Source of the DNA: Aureimonas psammosilenae
GTDB lineage: Bacteria > Pseudomonadota > Alphaproteobacteria > Rhizobiales > Rhizobiaceae
Direction: 5' to 3'
DNA: 64,000 nt
Assembly (NCBI RefSeq): GCF_009176975.1
Contig: NZ_WEZG01000006.1
Span: 124,001-188,000 of the forward strand
A program made the translations under genes and the position numbers. Of this stretch, positions 1 to 9,143 are shown piece by piece; within the stretch, counting starts at the first letter, position 1, and each line of letters opens with the position of its first letter. Under the pieces are notes generated by a model. The model ran no database searches, was not told the origin of the DNA, and saw nothing but the letters and a program-made list of their open reading frames with translations.

Positions 1-680
1 GTCGAGGTGATCTCCTCCACGTTTCCCCACTCGTTCTCGACCAGAAGCGCGTCGTCGATGCGGATCGGCTGGGTGATGGCGAGCTGGATGCCGGCCACGA
101 GGTTCTTCAGGATGGGCTGAAGCGCGAGACCAGCGACGATGCCCGCCGCGCCCGCCGAGGCGAGCAGGCTGACGCCGTATTGGCGCACCCCGTCGAAGGT
201 CATCAGCGCCGCCGACAGGGTGACGATCACGATCAGGGTTTCGGCGACGCGCTGGAGGATGCGCGACTGCGTGGCGTGCTTGCGGGCGAGAAGGTTGTCT
301 TCCGCTTCCAGCTTGAAGCGCCTGAGGTGGATGGTGGTCCAGATGTGAAGCGTGGTTCGCGCCACCCAGCCGATGAGGAGGATCAGGAGAACCGACGTCA
401 CCTGATGGACGAACACCGCGCCCGTCGCCGGCAACGGCGCGGCGGAAGCCGACAGCGCGACGGCAAGCGTCAGAAAGGCGAGGCGCGTCGGCGCTTTCGT
501 GCGCGACACGAGCGAGCGCGTGAACAGGCTGCGATTGGCCGTGATGCGCAGCACCATCCGGAACAGGACAGTGTGCAGCCACCAGGAAAGAAGCGTGACC
601 GCGCCGATGAAGGTGGCGCTGACCAGCCAGTCCGGCAGCCAGGACAGGTCGCGTTCGAGGGCGGCAAGTGCGTTGTTCAT
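1..680 (-). CDS. MscS-family mechanosensitive ion channel (3' part outside window)
   Basis: The frame runs from an ATG at 680 to the window edge with no stop, giving about 226 residues of the N-terminal half. It has three or more membrane segments. They end in a Gly/Ala-rich pore helix followed by 'LQPILKNLVAGIQL' and 'ITQPIRIDD', which is the TM3 and start of the beta domain in MscS-family small-conductance channels. These channels open under hypo-osmotic membrane tension to release solutes. The C-terminal cytoplasmic part lies outside the window, so the subfamily cannot be told. The gene diverges from rplS across about 215 bp. Confidence 0.85.
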   Translation of the reverse strand, partial: MNNALAALERDLSWLPDWLVSATFIGAVTLLSWWLHTVLFRMVLRITANRSLFTRSLVSRTKAPTRLAFLTLAVALSASAAPLPATGAVFVHQVTSVLLILLIGWVARTTLHIWTTIHLRRFKLEAEDNLLARKHATQSRILQRVAETLIVIVTLSAALMTFDGVRQYGVSLLASAGAAGIVAGLALQPILKNLVAGIQLAITQPIRIDDALLVENEWGNVEEITS

Positions 681-895
681 GAAATCCCCTTCGCAGTTGC
701 GAAAAGAGCAAGACATCGCGGCAGGCACGGTTCCCCGTTTCGGCCTGATTGGCTGCCATGCGCTCCCCGCAAGGCCCGTCTCGACAAAGCGCGCGCGAAA
801 GTTTATGTGCGCGGCGTTCCTCAGAATAAATTGACCGTGTGATTTGCGGCCATGACCGGCAGGAGCCGGCATGAAACCAAGAGAGGCTACCTTCC

Positions 896-1357
896 ATGAG
901 CAACATCATCGCCGAGCTGGAATCGGCCGAGGCCGCGCGCATCGCCGCCGTCCGCACCATCCCAGAATTTTCTCCGGGCGACACCGTCCGCGTCAACGTC
1001 CGCGTCACCGAAGGCACGCGTACCCGCGTCCAGGCCTATGAAGGCGTCTGCATCGCGCGCTCGGGCTCGGGCATCCAGGAAAACTTCACCGTCCGCAAGA
1101 TCTCCTATGGCGAGGGCGTGGAACGCGTGTTCCCGGTCTACTCTCCCATGCTGGAATCGGTGGATGTCGTGCGCCGTGGCCGCGTGCGCCGCGCCAAGCT
1201 CTATTACCTGCGCGATCGTCGCGGCAAGTCGGCCCGTATCGTGGAAGCCACGAACGTGCGCGCCCGCAAGCTGAACGACGAAGCCCGCGCCGTGGCGAGC
1301 GAGAAGGCCGCGAACGAGAAGGCCGCCAAGGCCGCTTCCAAGCAGGCCGCCGAGTAA
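896..1357 (+). CDS. rplS: 50S ribosomal protein L19
   Basis: L19 sits at the 30S-50S interface of the ribosome. Residues about 1-110 carry the family core, including '[13 protein letters not shown]', '[21 protein letters not shown]' split across the barrel, '[10 protein letters not shown]' and '[18 protein letters not shown]'. The 153-residue length exceeds the usual 115-130 because of a C-terminal tail rich in Ala, Lys and Glu, a common alphaproteobacterial extension. The start is the ATG about 10 bases after an AGAGG. Unlike many relatives, rplS does not follow trmD here; the upstream gene is a divergent mechanosensitive channel. A strong intrinsic terminator follows. Confidence 0.97.
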   Translation: MSNIIAELESAEAARIAAVRTIPEFSPGDTVRVNVRVTEGTRTRVQAYEGVCIARSGSGIQENFTVRKISYGEGVERVFPVYSPMLESVDVVRRGRVRRAKLYYLRDRRGKSARIVEATNVRARKLNDEARAVASEKAANEKAAKAASKQAAE

Positions 1358-1385
1358 GCTCTCAGTTCCCATCGCGATTTTCAGG

Positions 1386-1412
1386 AAAAGGCGGCCTTCG
1401 GGTCGCCTTTTT
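1386..1412 (+). terminator. Intrinsic terminator of rplS
   Basis: An 11-bp stem (AAAAGGCGGCC with GGTCGCCTTTT, one G-U pair) is closed by a TTCG tetraloop and runs into a T-tract, 28 bases after the rplS stop. Confidence 0.88.
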
Positions 1413-1481
1413 CGTTTTCGGCCGTCACGTCGAACCGCGCGAACCTTGAGACGGGCGACGTTTGGGCGGATAGGAGAGCCC

Positions 1482-2528
1482 ATGTCCTTTAAGTCCCGCC
1501 TTTCGCGCATTCCCGTCGACCGCTTTCTTTTGGCCCTGATCGCAGCGGTCGCGATCGCCGCCTTCTTTCCCGCAAGAGGCCAAGCCGCCGAGGCGCTCGA
1601 CTGGATCACGTTCGGCGCGATCGCCCTCCTTTTCTTTCTCTACGGCGCGCGCCTTTCGCCCCAGTCGGTCTGGCAGGGCCTTCTCCATTGGCGCCTGCAG
1701 GGCATCATCTTTCTGACCACCTTCGCGCTGTTTCCGTTGATCGGTCTCGCCGCCCATCCCGTCGCCGAGCGGATCTTGCCGCCCGAACTCGCCTTCGGCC
1801 TCCTGTTCGTCACGCTCCTGCCGTCCACCGTGCAGTCCTCCATCGCCTTCACCTCGATTGCGGGCGGCAACGTGCCGGCGGCGATCACCAGCGCCTCCTT
1901 GTCCAACATCCTCGGCATCGTGGTGACGCCGGCCCTCGTGGTGCTGACGGCGAGCAGCGGCGCGGGATCGGACGTCTTCAGCCTGGCGGCAATCGAGAAG
2001 ATCGCGCTTCAGCTTCTCGCGCCCTTTCTTCTCGGTCAGCTTTGCCGCCCGTTGATCGGCAACTGGCTCTTGCGTCACAAACCGCTGACGAACCTCGTGG
2101 ATCGCGGCTCGATCCTCCTGATCGTCTATGCCGCCTTTTCGGAAGGCGTCGTGTCGGGCGTCTGGCACCAGCTCGGAGCCGGCGAGATCGCGATCGTGGT
2201 TGTCGCCGACATCGTCATCCTCGGACTCGTTCTGGCGGCCACACATTTTGCCGGGGCCAAGCTCAGCTTCTCGCGGGAAGATCGGATCACCATCCTTTTC
2301 TGCGGCTCCAAGAAGTCGATGGCGACGGGCATTCCGATGGCGGGCATCCTGTTTCCGGGGCCGACCGTCGCCCTCGTCGTTCTGCCCCTGATGCTGTTCC
2401 ACCAGATCCAGCTTTTCGCCTGCGCCGTGATCGCGCAGCGCTATGCCAGCCGCCGCGTCATCGGCCCGGCCCCAGACGTCGCAGAAATCTTCGCGAAGGA
2501 ACAGGAAACGGCCTCGCCTGGAAAATGA
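1482..2528 (+). CDS. Bile acid:sodium symporter (BASS/SBF-like) family transporter
   Basis: The product is a 348-residue integral membrane protein with about ten hydrophobic segments. The central 'LLPSTVQSSIAFTSIAGGN' and 'ASLSNILGIVVTPALVVL' match the crossing-helix region of SBF-like proteins (PF13593 type). A late 'FCGSKKSMATGIPMAGILF' is also typical of this subgroup. These secondary transporters move organic anions with sodium; the substrate here is unknown. I chose the ATG at 1482 because AGGAG lies just upstream; an in-frame ATG at 1446 has no such site. The next gene is an amino-acid binding protein, but nothing ties the two functionally. Confidence 0.88.
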   Translation: MSFKSRLSRIPVDRFLLALIAAVAIAAFFPARGQAAEALDWITFGAIALLFFLYGARLSPQSVWQGLLHWRLQGIIFLTTFALFPLIGLAAHPVAERILPPELAFGLLFVTLLPSTVQSSIAFTSIAGGNVPAAITSASLSNILGIVVTPALVVLTASSGAGSDVFSLAAIEKIALQLLAPFLLGQLCRPLIGNWLLRHKPLTNLVDRGSILLIVYAAFSEGVVSGVWHQLGAGEIAIVVVADIVILGLVLAATHFAGAKLSFSREDRITILFCGSKKSMATGIPMAGILFPGPTVALVVLPLMLFHQIQLFACAVIAQRYASRRVIGPAPDVAEIFAKEQETASPGK

Positions 2529-2595
2529 TTCCTTGGCAGGGCGTGGGGGCCATGACAATTTCGCGTTCCAACCCGCTTCCCGGAGTCGCGCTTCA

Positions 2596-3396
2596 GTGAA
2601 CCGCCGCACGTTTCTCGCCGCCACCGCCTTCCTGGCCGTTTCGATGGCGATGCCGGCCTTCGCGCAAAGCGCCTTGCCCGATCTGCAAGGCCGCGCCGTC
2701 ACGGTGGTGACGGAAAACGCCTATCCGCCGCTCCAGTTCGTGGACCCGAATTCCGGTCAGGCGATCGGCTGGGAATACGACGCGATGAACGAGATCGCCA
2801 AGCGTCTGAACTTCAAGCTGACCTATGCCAACGCCTCCTGGGACGCGATGATCGGCGCGGTGTCGGCCGGCCAGTACGATATCGGCATGACCGGCATCAC
2901 CATCCGCGACGACCGCAAGGCTCAGGTCGATTTCTCCGACCCCTATATGCGCTCCGAATCCTTCATGCTGGTGCGCGCCGATGAAACACGCTTCGGCGAC
3001 GCCGCCGCGTTCAAGGCTTTCGACAAAGGCCTCGTCGGCGCGCAGGCCGGCACCACGCAGTTCTATACGGCCGTCTACAGCGTCCTCGACGGCAATGAGC
3101 AGACCCCGCGCATCAAGCTCTTCGAGACCTTCGGCGCGCAGGTCCAGGCGTTGAAGACCGGCGACGTCGACGTGGTTCTCACCGACGGCACCGCCGGCAA
3201 GGGCTATGTGGACGCTTCAAGCGGGGCCTTGAAGCTCGTCGGCGGACCGCTCGGGGCGGAGGATTTCGGCTTCATTTTGCCCAAGGGCTCCGATCTCGTC
3301 GCCCCCGTCAACGCCGCGATCGCAGCCCTGAAGGCCGACGGCACCTTCGACGCGCTCACCAAGAAGTGGTTCTTGGGCTACAAGATGGGCCAGTGA
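2596..3396 (+). CDS. Polar amino-acid ABC transporter, periplasmic substrate-binding protein
   Basis: The start is taken as GTG 2596, which gives a clean signal peptide: NRRTF, a hydrophobic stretch, then AFA before QSALPD. A longer frame upstream lacks one. The mature part has the family-3 solute-binding fold, with 'VVTENAYPPLQFVD', 'IGWEYDAMNEIAKRL', 'WDAMIGAVSAGQYDIGMTGITI' and 'RKAQVDFSDPYM', which form the amino-acid binding site in PAAT receptors. Length 266 residues is normal. Its stop overlaps the permease start as GTGA, so the two are translationally coupled. No ATPase gene follows. The exact amino acid bound cannot be read from sequence. Confidence 0.92.
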   Translation: MNRRTFLAATAFLAVSMAMPAFAQSALPDLQGRAVTVVTENAYPPLQFVDPNSGQAIGWEYDAMNEIAKRLNFKLTYANASWDAMIGAVSAGQYDIGMTGITIRDDRKAQVDFSDPYMRSESFMLVRADETRFGDAAAFKAFDKGLVGAQAGTTQFYTAVYSVLDGNEQTPRIKLFETFGAQVQALKTGDVDVVLTDGTAGKGYVDASSGALKLVGGPLGAEDFGFILPKGSDLVAPVNAAIAALKADGTFDALTKKWFLGYKMGQ

Positions 3397-4238
3397 CGGC
3401 GCGCCGGTTGCGCGTGACGCCCAAGCGCCTTTCCGATCCCGACTTTCCGTGGTGGCTTTTGGCCCTCGGCGCTTGCGCGCTCGGGATCGCCCTTGCGGTC
3501 GCGCTCGATCCGGGCTGGCGCCGGATCGTTTCGGTGCTGGCGCAAGGGGCGGTCACCACGGTTCTCGTCACCGTTCTCGCCTTCGGCGGCGCGCTCGCGC
3601 TCGGCCTTCTCGTGGCGCTCGGGCGCCAGTCGCGCAGCCGGCTCGTCCGCAACGCCGCGCACTTTTATATCGAGGTGGTGCGGGGCATCCCGATCCTTGT
3701 TCTCCTGTTCTGGATCGCCTTCGTCGGGGCGCCCGCTCTCGTCGCCGGCTGGAACGTGATCTCCGCGCCGCTGGCAGAAGCCGGGCTGATCGAACCGCTT
3801 AGCGTTCGCGACCTGTCGCTTCTGGCGCGCGCCATCTTCGCCCTCGTGATCGCCTATTCGGCCTTTCTCGCCGAGATTTTCCGGGCGGGCATCGAGGCGG
3901 TGCCGGCGGGACAGGTAGAAGCGGCGAAGGCGCTCGGCCTCAAGCCCCTGCAGCGGCTTCGCCTCGTGATCCTGCCGCAGGCCGTGCGCACCGTTCTGCC
4001 GCCGCTCGCCAACGACCTCGTGTCGATGGTGAAGGACTCCTCGCTCGTGTCCGTGCTCGGCGTCGCCGACATCACGCAGATGGGCAAGGTCTACGCGTCG
4101 GGGTCCTTCCGCTTCTTCGAGACCTATTCGATCGCGGCCTATCTTTATCTTCTGATGACCGTGTCGGTGTCGCTTCTTGCGCGGCGCCTGGAAACGCGCC
4201 GCGCGCCGGCTCAGCCCTTGAAGAGCGTGCCGGGATAG
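3393..4238 (+). CDS. Polar amino-acid ABC transporter, permease
   Basis: This is a 281-residue inner-membrane permease of the HisM/GlnP type. Early helices are followed by 'YIEVVRGIPILVLLFW', the conserved start of the PAAT permease domain. The ATPase-contacting EAA loop appears as 'EAVPAGQVEAAKALGLKPLQRL' and the closing 'LPPLANDLVSMVKDSSLVS' is standard. The GTG start lies inside the stop of the binding-protein gene (GTGA). The C-terminal 28 bases overlap, tail to tail, the acetyltransferase gene on the other strand. The cognate ATP-binding subunit must be encoded elsewhere. Confidence 0.93.
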   Translation: MTARRLRVTPKRLSDPDFPWWLLALGACALGIALAVALDPGWRRIVSVLAQGAVTTVLVTVLAFGGALALGLLVALGRQSRSRLVRNAAHFYIEVVRGIPILVLLFWIAFVGAPALVAGWNVISAPLAEAGLIEPLSVRDLSLLARAIFALVIAYSAFLAEIFRAGIEAVPAGQVEAAKALGLKPLQRLRLVILPQAVRTVLPPLANDLVSMVKDSSLVSVLGVADITQMGKVYASGSFRFFETYSIAAYLYLLMTVSVSLLARRLETRRAPAQPLKSVPG

Positions 4239-4774
4239 CTCTTCTCGTCGGGAAGCGTCGTGTTGCCTTGCCCGAGCGGCAGTTGCATCAGCACCGTGTC
4301 GATCCAGCGCCCGAACTTGAAGCCGGACGCTTCCATGATCCCGAGATGCGCGAAGCCCGCCTTTTCGTGGATGCGGATGGAGGGCTTGTGGTCCGAACCG
4401 CCGATGACGCCGATCATCTGGCGGAAGCCGAGTTCGGTACAAAGCTCGATCAGCCGCGTCAGAAGCGCCAGACCGATGCCCCGGCCCTGTGCGTCCGGGT
4501 CGAGATAAACCGAATCCTCCACCGACCAGCGATAAGCCGGGCGCGCGCGAAAGGCGCTGCCATAGGCATAGCCGAGGATGCGTCCATCGGCGTCCTCGGC
4601 CACGAGATAGGGATAGCCGTCGCCCGTCACGGCGCGGAAGCGGTTCTCCATCTCGGCCAAGGCGGGCGGCACGAGTTCGTAGGTCGCCGTGCCATGGAGA
4701 ACGGCATGCTCGTAGATGCGCGCGATGGCCGGCACGTCGGCAAGGGTGGCGTTGCGGATCGTATAGGCACTCAT
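4211..4774 (-). CDS. GNAT-family N-acetyltransferase (phosphinothricin acetyltransferase-like)
   Basis: The 187-residue protein starts 'MSAYTIRNATLADVPAIARIYEHAVLHGTATYE' in outline, the opening of the Bar/Pat and YncA/MnaT group. The acetyl-CoA loop is 'VYLDPDAQGRGIGLALL' and a later 'IGVIGGSDHKPSIRIHEKAGF' matches these enzymes. Relatives acetylate phosphinothricin, methionine sulfoximine or related amino acids; the physiological substrate here is not decidable. Its 3' end overlaps the ABC permease gene by 28 bp in convergent orientation. I used the ATG at 4774. Confidence 0.9.
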   Translation of the reverse strand: MSAYTIRNATLADVPAIARIYEHAVLHGTATYELVPPALAEMENRFRAVTGDGYPYLVAEDADGRILGYAYGSAFRARPAYRWSVEDSVYLDPDAQGRGIGLALLTRLIELCTELGFRQMIGVIGGSDHKPSIRIHEKAGFAHLGIMEASGFKFGRWIDTVLMQLPLGQGNTTLPDEKSYPGTLFKG

Positions 4775-4822
4775 GGCAGCCGCGCTCGATTGAAGAACGG
4801 CCCCCTGTCGCAAGCGCCGGCG

Positions 4823-4854
4823 CAAAAGAAAAGGGCGCCCGGTGAGGCGCCCTT
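4823..4854 (-). terminator. Intrinsic terminator of the Bax-inhibitor-1 gene
   Basis: On the minus strand, AAGGGCGCC and GGCGCCCTT form a perfect 9-bp stem with a 6-base loop, followed by TTCTTTT, 27 bases past the stop of the 4882-5646 gene. Confidence 0.8.
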
Positions 4855-4881
4855 CCTTATCGATCGTCCATGCCGTTGTTG

Positions 4882-5646
4882 TTAGCGGCGGTCGCCGAAG
4901 AACTGCAGCAGGAACATGAACATGTTGATGAAGTCGAGGTAGAGCGTGAGCGCGCCCATGATGGCCTTGCGGCCCATCACCATCGAGCCGTCGCCCTCGT
5001 AGTACATTTCCTTGATCTTCTGCGTGTCGTAGGCCGTGAGCCCTGCGAAGACGAGCACGCCGATGGCCGAGATGGCGAAGGCGAGCGCGCTGGACGCCAG
5101 GAAGATGTTCACGATCATCGCCAGCACGAGGCCGATCACGCCCATGAACAGGAACGAGCCCCAGGCGGAAAGATCGCGCTTCGTCGTATATCCGAAAAGC
5201 GACAGCGCGCCGAAGGCGGCGGCCGTGATGAAGAAGACCTGCACCACAGACTGCTGCGTGAAGACCAGGAATACGGTCGACAAGGACAGGCCGACAAGCG
5301 CGGCATAGGCCCAGAAGGTCGTCTGCGCCGCCGATACGCTCATCTTGTGGATACGGAAGGACAGGAACATGACCATGGCGAGCGGCGCCAGCATCAGCAC
5401 CCACTTCAAGGGCGAGGCGAACACCGCCTGACCGAGCCCGGTCAGGCCGACAATGTCGCCGGCGCCGTCCGTCACCACCGCCGCCGAGAACAGGCCGTAG
5501 GCGGCGGCGCCCGTGATGGCGAGGCCGACCGCCATCAGGTTGTAGACCTTCAGCATGTAGGTGCGCAGACCCTGGTCGATGGTGACGTCCACCCTCGACC
5601 CGGCTGCGGGAACGCTGCGAGCGCCCCAGTTGCGATTGTCAGCCAT
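4882..5646 (-). CDS. Bax inhibitor-1 (BI-1)/YccA family membrane protein
   Basis: The 254-residue protein has seven predicted membrane segments after a polar N-terminus. Family signatures include 'TYMLKVYNLMAVGLAITGAAAY', 'FRIHKMSVSAAQTTFWAYA' and a C-terminal 'AFAGLTAYDTQKIKEMYY'-like stretch (here 'VFAGLTAYDTQKIKEMYYEG'), where the Asp lies in the pH-sensing region of BI-1 channels. Bacterial homologues are inner-membrane proteins linked to calcium leak or FtsH regulation. The gene stands alone with its own terminator. Confidence 0.93.
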   Translation of the reverse strand: MADNRNWGARSVPAAGSRVDVTIDQGLRTYMLKVYNLMAVGLAITGAAAYGLFSAAVVTDGAGDIVGLTGLGQAVFASPLKWVLMLAPLAMVMFLSFRIHKMSVSAAQTTFWAYAALVGLSLSTVFLVFTQQSVVQVFFITAAAFGALSLFGYTTKRDLSAWGSFLFMGVIGLVLAMIVNIFLASSALAFAISAIGVLVFAGLTAYDTQKIKEMYYEGDGSMVMGRKAIMGALTLYLDFINMFMFLLQFFGDRR

Positions 5647-5804
5647 CGGATGACTTCCCTTTGCACGGACCCCGCTCGAAATCCGGCGGGACGGTTCTCA
5701 TGGCGAAATATGCGGCGCTCCGCCGCCAAGCACAAGGGAGGAGCACCACCGGGAGTGGTTCGAGGGGGTTAAATTTGCGTCATGAAGGCCTCGGGACCGC
5801 CCAT

Positions 5805-8375
5805 TCAAAGCTCGCGCAAAACGGGCGCGGCCTTCTGGCCGAGAACGCGCCATGTGCCGGCAAGACCGATACCGACGGTCAGCAGGAGGGACACGAGAAC
5901 GGTGGTGAGCGCGATCGTCCAGTCGAAATGGAAGGGCAGGTCCATCACCTGCGCCACCACGTACCAGGCCGCAAGCGCCCCGGCCGCGACGGCGAAGACG
6001 GCGGTGGCGAGGCCCAGCATCATGTATTCCGCCGTGTAGCTCGCGATCAGAACGCGCCGGGTGCCGCCGAGCGTCTTCAACACCACCGCGTCGTGGATGC
6101 GCCGCCGCGTGCCGGCCGCCAGCGCTCCGGACAGGACGAGCACGGAGGCCACCAGCGCGACGGCCGCCGCCGCCCGGATGGCGAGCGCAAGCTGGGCGAC
6201 GAGCGAGTTCACCGCGTCCAGCGCGTCCTTCACCCGCACCGTCGTCACCGCCGGGAAGCGGTCGGCGATGCCGTTCAGGACGCCGCGCTCGACTTCCGCC
6301 CCGCCATCCGGGATCGACAGGGTGGCGAGCCAGGCATGGGGCGCGCCGGCAAAGGCGTTGGGCGAGAAGACCATCACGAAGTTGATCGACAGCGATTCCC
6401 ATTCCACGTCGCGGAAGTTGGCGATCCGGGCGGTGATGTCGCGGCCGAGCACGTTGACGGTGATCGTCTGCCCGAGCTTCAGACCGAGTTGACGGCCCTG
6501 CTCGGCGGCGAAGGACACCAGCGGCTCGCCCGTATAGCCGGGCGCCCACCACTCCCCTTCCGACAACCGGGAGTTCTTGGGAAGAACGTCGTCATAGGTG
6601 ATGCCCCGGTCGCCGCGCAGCACCCAGGCGCCTTCCGGCGGCACCTTCACCTGCGAAGTGTCGACGCCGTCGAGGCGCGTGATGCGCCCGCGCAGCATGG
6701 GCGCGGCCTCGAGCGTCGAGCCGGGCGTGAGGCGCTGGATCTCCTGCCGGAACGGGTCGATCTCGCCGTTCTGGATGTCCACGAAGAAAAAGTCCGGCGC
6801 GCGCTGGGCGAGATTGCCGGAGATTTCGCGCCGAAGATCGTTGTCGATGGTGGCGAGCGCCACGAGAAGCGTCAGGCCGAGGCCGAGCGACAGGACGACA
6901 GAGGGCGTCAGCGCGCCGGGCCGGTGGATGTTGGCGAGCGCCAGGCGCCAGGCCACGGCGCGGGGATGGGGCGCGGCTTTCGCCAGCCGCATGATGCCGA
7001 GCGCCACGGCATTAAGGATTAGGAAGGCGACTGCGGTGGCCACGAGGAAGATCGCGGCGACCTTGCGGTCATCGGCCATGAGGATGGCGAGCGCCGCCAC
7101 GCCGAGCGCGAGAAGAAGGGCCCCGCCGAGATAGGAGGCGCGAAGGCGACCGCCCGCCCCCGCCCCGCCAATGTCGCGGAACAAGGCGGTCGCCGGCACG
7201 TCGCGGGTGCGCCCGAGCGGCACGAGCGCGAAGGCGAGCGCCGTCAGAACGCCGAAAAGGGCAGCGACGAGAAGCGCGGTCGGATAGATCGACGGCTCGG
7301 CCGCGATCGGGATGAAGGCTTCCAGAAAGCGCGCCGCAACAAAGGGCGCGATCGCCCCCAGAACCAGCCCCGCCAAGATGCCGACGCCCGCCAGGATCAT
7401 GATCTGGAGAAGATAGACCTTGGACACGAAGGCCCCGCCCGCGCCCAGACTCTTGAAGGTCGCGATGACGCCGCGCTTGGTGCCGAGATGCGCGTTCACC
7501 GCATTGGCGACGCCGACGCCCCCGACGATCAGGGCGGACAAGCCGACAAGCGTCAGGAACTGGCCGAAACGCTCGATATTGCGCTGAAGGGTCGGCGCGG
7601 CGCGGTCGGACGTGCGGATGCTCCAGCCGGCGCTCGGGAAACGCGCGTTAGCGTCCTTGGTGAGGTCCCCGGCATAGGTCGCCTCCTTCAGGCGGACCTT
7701 GTAGTCGAACTCCACGAGGCTGCCGGGCTGGATGAGCCCCGTGACGTTCATCGCGGCACGCCCCACGAGGAGCCGGGGCGCGAAGTTGAAGCCGTCGGAC
7801 AGAACGTCGGGTTCGTTGGTGAGAACACCGCGAAGCTCCAGTTCGGCACTGCCGACGCGAAGCACCGCGCCCGGCTTCAAACCGGTGCGCTCCATAAATT
7901 CGGGCGCGGCGAGCGCGCCGAAGCGCCCGTTTCGGGTCCCCAGGAGGTCGCCCAAAGGCTCGGGCGGGGTGGTCGCGACTTGGCCGTAAAGCGGATAGGC
8001 CCCATCCACGGCTTTGAGCTCCACCAGGGTCGGGTCGCCTCCGGCCGCCGGGCGCGCCATGGTGCGCATGGACACGGTCTCGGAGACCGCTCCCAGCGAC
8101 TGGAGATAGGAAAGCTCGTCGGGTTTGGCCTCGCGCTGCGTCAGGCCGTAGCGCACGTCGCCGCCGAGAATCGCCCGTCCTTCCCGCTCCACCGCTCCCG
8201 CCATCATGGCGGCGACGGAGTTCACCGCCGCGATGGCCGCGACGCCGAGCATGATGCAGGCGAGGAAGATCGCGAAGCCGCGAAGCCCCGCGCGCATTTC
8301 GCGAAGCGCGAAGCGCAGCGCCAGACGCCAATCGTGGCCGCGCGCCGCCGGGGCGGCGGAGGAAACCGCGCTCAC
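5805..8375 (-). CDS. FtsX-like ABC transporter permease (YbbP type)
   Basis: The 856-residue inner-membrane protein has an N-terminal helix ('GFAIFLACIMLGVAAIAAVNS'), a large periplasmic region, and two sets of FtsX-domain helices, at about residues 270-400 and 730-850. This matches the YbbP architecture of ten helices in two halves. The GTG start at 8375 overlaps the stop of the partner ATPase gene as GTGA, so I prefer it to an upstream in-frame ATG. With that ATPase it forms an exporter-like ABC complex. The pair divergent from tesA has the same order as ybbA-ybbP/tesA in E. coli. The substrate is unknown; lipid or lipoprotein extraction is possible. Confidence 0.92.
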   Translation of the reverse strand: MSAVSSAAPAARGHDWRLALRFALREMRAGLRGFAIFLACIMLGVAAIAAVNSVAAMMAGAVEREGRAILGGDVRYGLTQREAKPDELSYLQSLGAVSETVSMRTMARPAAGGDPTLVELKAVDGAYPLYGQVATTPPEPLGDLLGTRNGRFGALAAPEFMERTGLKPGAVLRVGSAELELRGVLTNEPDVLSDGFNFAPRLLVGRAAMNVTGLIQPGSLVEFDYKVRLKEATYAGDLTKDANARFPSAGWSIRTSDRAAPTLQRNIERFGQFLTLVGLSALIVGGVGVANAVNAHLGTKRGVIATFKSLGAGGAFVSKVYLLQIMILAGVGILAGLVLGAIAPFVAARFLEAFIPIAAEPSIYPTALLVAALFGVLTALAFALVPLGRTRDVPATALFRDIGGAGAGGRLRASYLGGALLLALGVAALAILMADDRKVAAIFLVATAVAFLILNAVALGIMRLAKAAPHPRAVAWRLALANIHRPGALTPSVVLSLGLGLTLLVALATIDNDLRREISGNLAQRAPDFFFVDIQNGEIDPFRQEIQRLTPGSTLEAAPMLRGRITRLDGVDTSQVKVPPEGAWVLRGDRGITYDDVLPKNSRLSEGEWWAPGYTGEPLVSFAAEQGRQLGLKLGQTITVNVLGRDITARIANFRDVEWESLSINFVMVFSPNAFAGAPHAWLATLSIPDGGAEVERGVLNGIADRFPAVTTVRVKDALDAVNSLVAQLALAIRAAAAVALVASVLVLSGALAAGTRRRIHDAVVLKTLGGTRRVLIASYTAEYMMLGLATAVFAVAAGALAAWYVVAQVMDLPFHFDWTIALTTVLVSLLLTVGIGLAGTWRVLGQKAAPVLREL

Positions 8376-9073
8376 GCGGAAACCGCGTGGAGATGGGCGG
8401 CGCGGCTTTCGATCATGCCGGACGAAACGCGGATTTCCCGGCCGCAACGCGCGGCAAGCGAGGGATCGTGGGTGACGAGAACGAGGGTCATGCCCCGCCG
8501 CGCCTGCTCGGCGAAGAGAAGGTCGGCGATCTGCCGGCCGGTTTCGCCGTCGAGATTGCCGGTCGGCTCGTCGGCGATAAGAATGGCGGGCTCGGGCGCG
8601 AGGGCCCTTGCGATCGCGACGCGCTGCTGTTCGCCGCCCGACAGCTCGCTCGGATAATGCGAAACGCGCCCCGCGAGGCCGACATTGGCGAGTTCCGCTT
8701 CGGCCCGCGGGAAGGCATCTGGCCGTCCGGCAAGCTCCAGGGGCACCGCGACGTTTTCCAGCGCCGTCATGTTCGGGATGAGATGGAAGGACTGGAAGAC
8801 GATGCCGACGCTGCGCCCCCGAAAGGCGGCGAGCGCGTCCTCGCTCAAGGGCCCGAGCGTGGTGCCGGCGATCTCCACCAACCCACGATCGGCGCGCTCC
8901 AGACCGGCGAGCACCATCAGGAGCGTCGATTTGCCCGACCCGGACGGCCCGACGATGCCGACGGACTCAGCTTGGCCGACATTCAGGGACACGCCCTTCA
9001 GGACATGCACGGCCGTTCGGCCCGTTCCCAGCGTCAGATGGACGTCTTCGAGGCGGATCGCCGGGTCAAGCAC
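8372..9073 (-). CDS. ABC transporter ATP-binding protein (YbbA/LolD type)
   Basis: The 233-residue ATPase has all nucleotide-binding motifs: Walker A 'GPSGSGKST' at about residue 42, Q-loop 'VFQSFHLIPNMTALENV', signature 'LSGGEQQRV', Walker B 'ILIADEP' and switch histidine 'LVTHD'. The 'F-x-L-I-P-x-x-T-A-x-E-N-V' stretch is typical of the LolD/MacB/YbbA group that powers mechanotransmission rather than import. It overlaps the permease gene by four bases. The neighbouring tesA on the opposite strand supports the YbbA assignment. Confidence 0.94.
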   Translation of the reverse strand: MLDPAIRLEDVHLTLGTGRTAVHVLKGVSLNVGQAESVGIVGPSGSGKSTLLMVLAGLERADRGLVEIAGTTLGPLSEDALAAFRGRSVGIVFQSFHLIPNMTALENVAVPLELAGRPDAFPRAEAELANVGLAGRVSHYPSELSGGEQQRVAIARALAPEPAILIADEPTGNLDGETGRQIADLLFAEQARRGMTLVLVTHDPSLAARCGREIRVSSGMIESRAAHLHAVSA

Positions 9074-9143
9074 GGGGCATCGGTTCCTATATGGAAGGGG
9101 AACGGCGGGCGCGATGCCCGTGGCTGACCGTGGATATGGGCCG

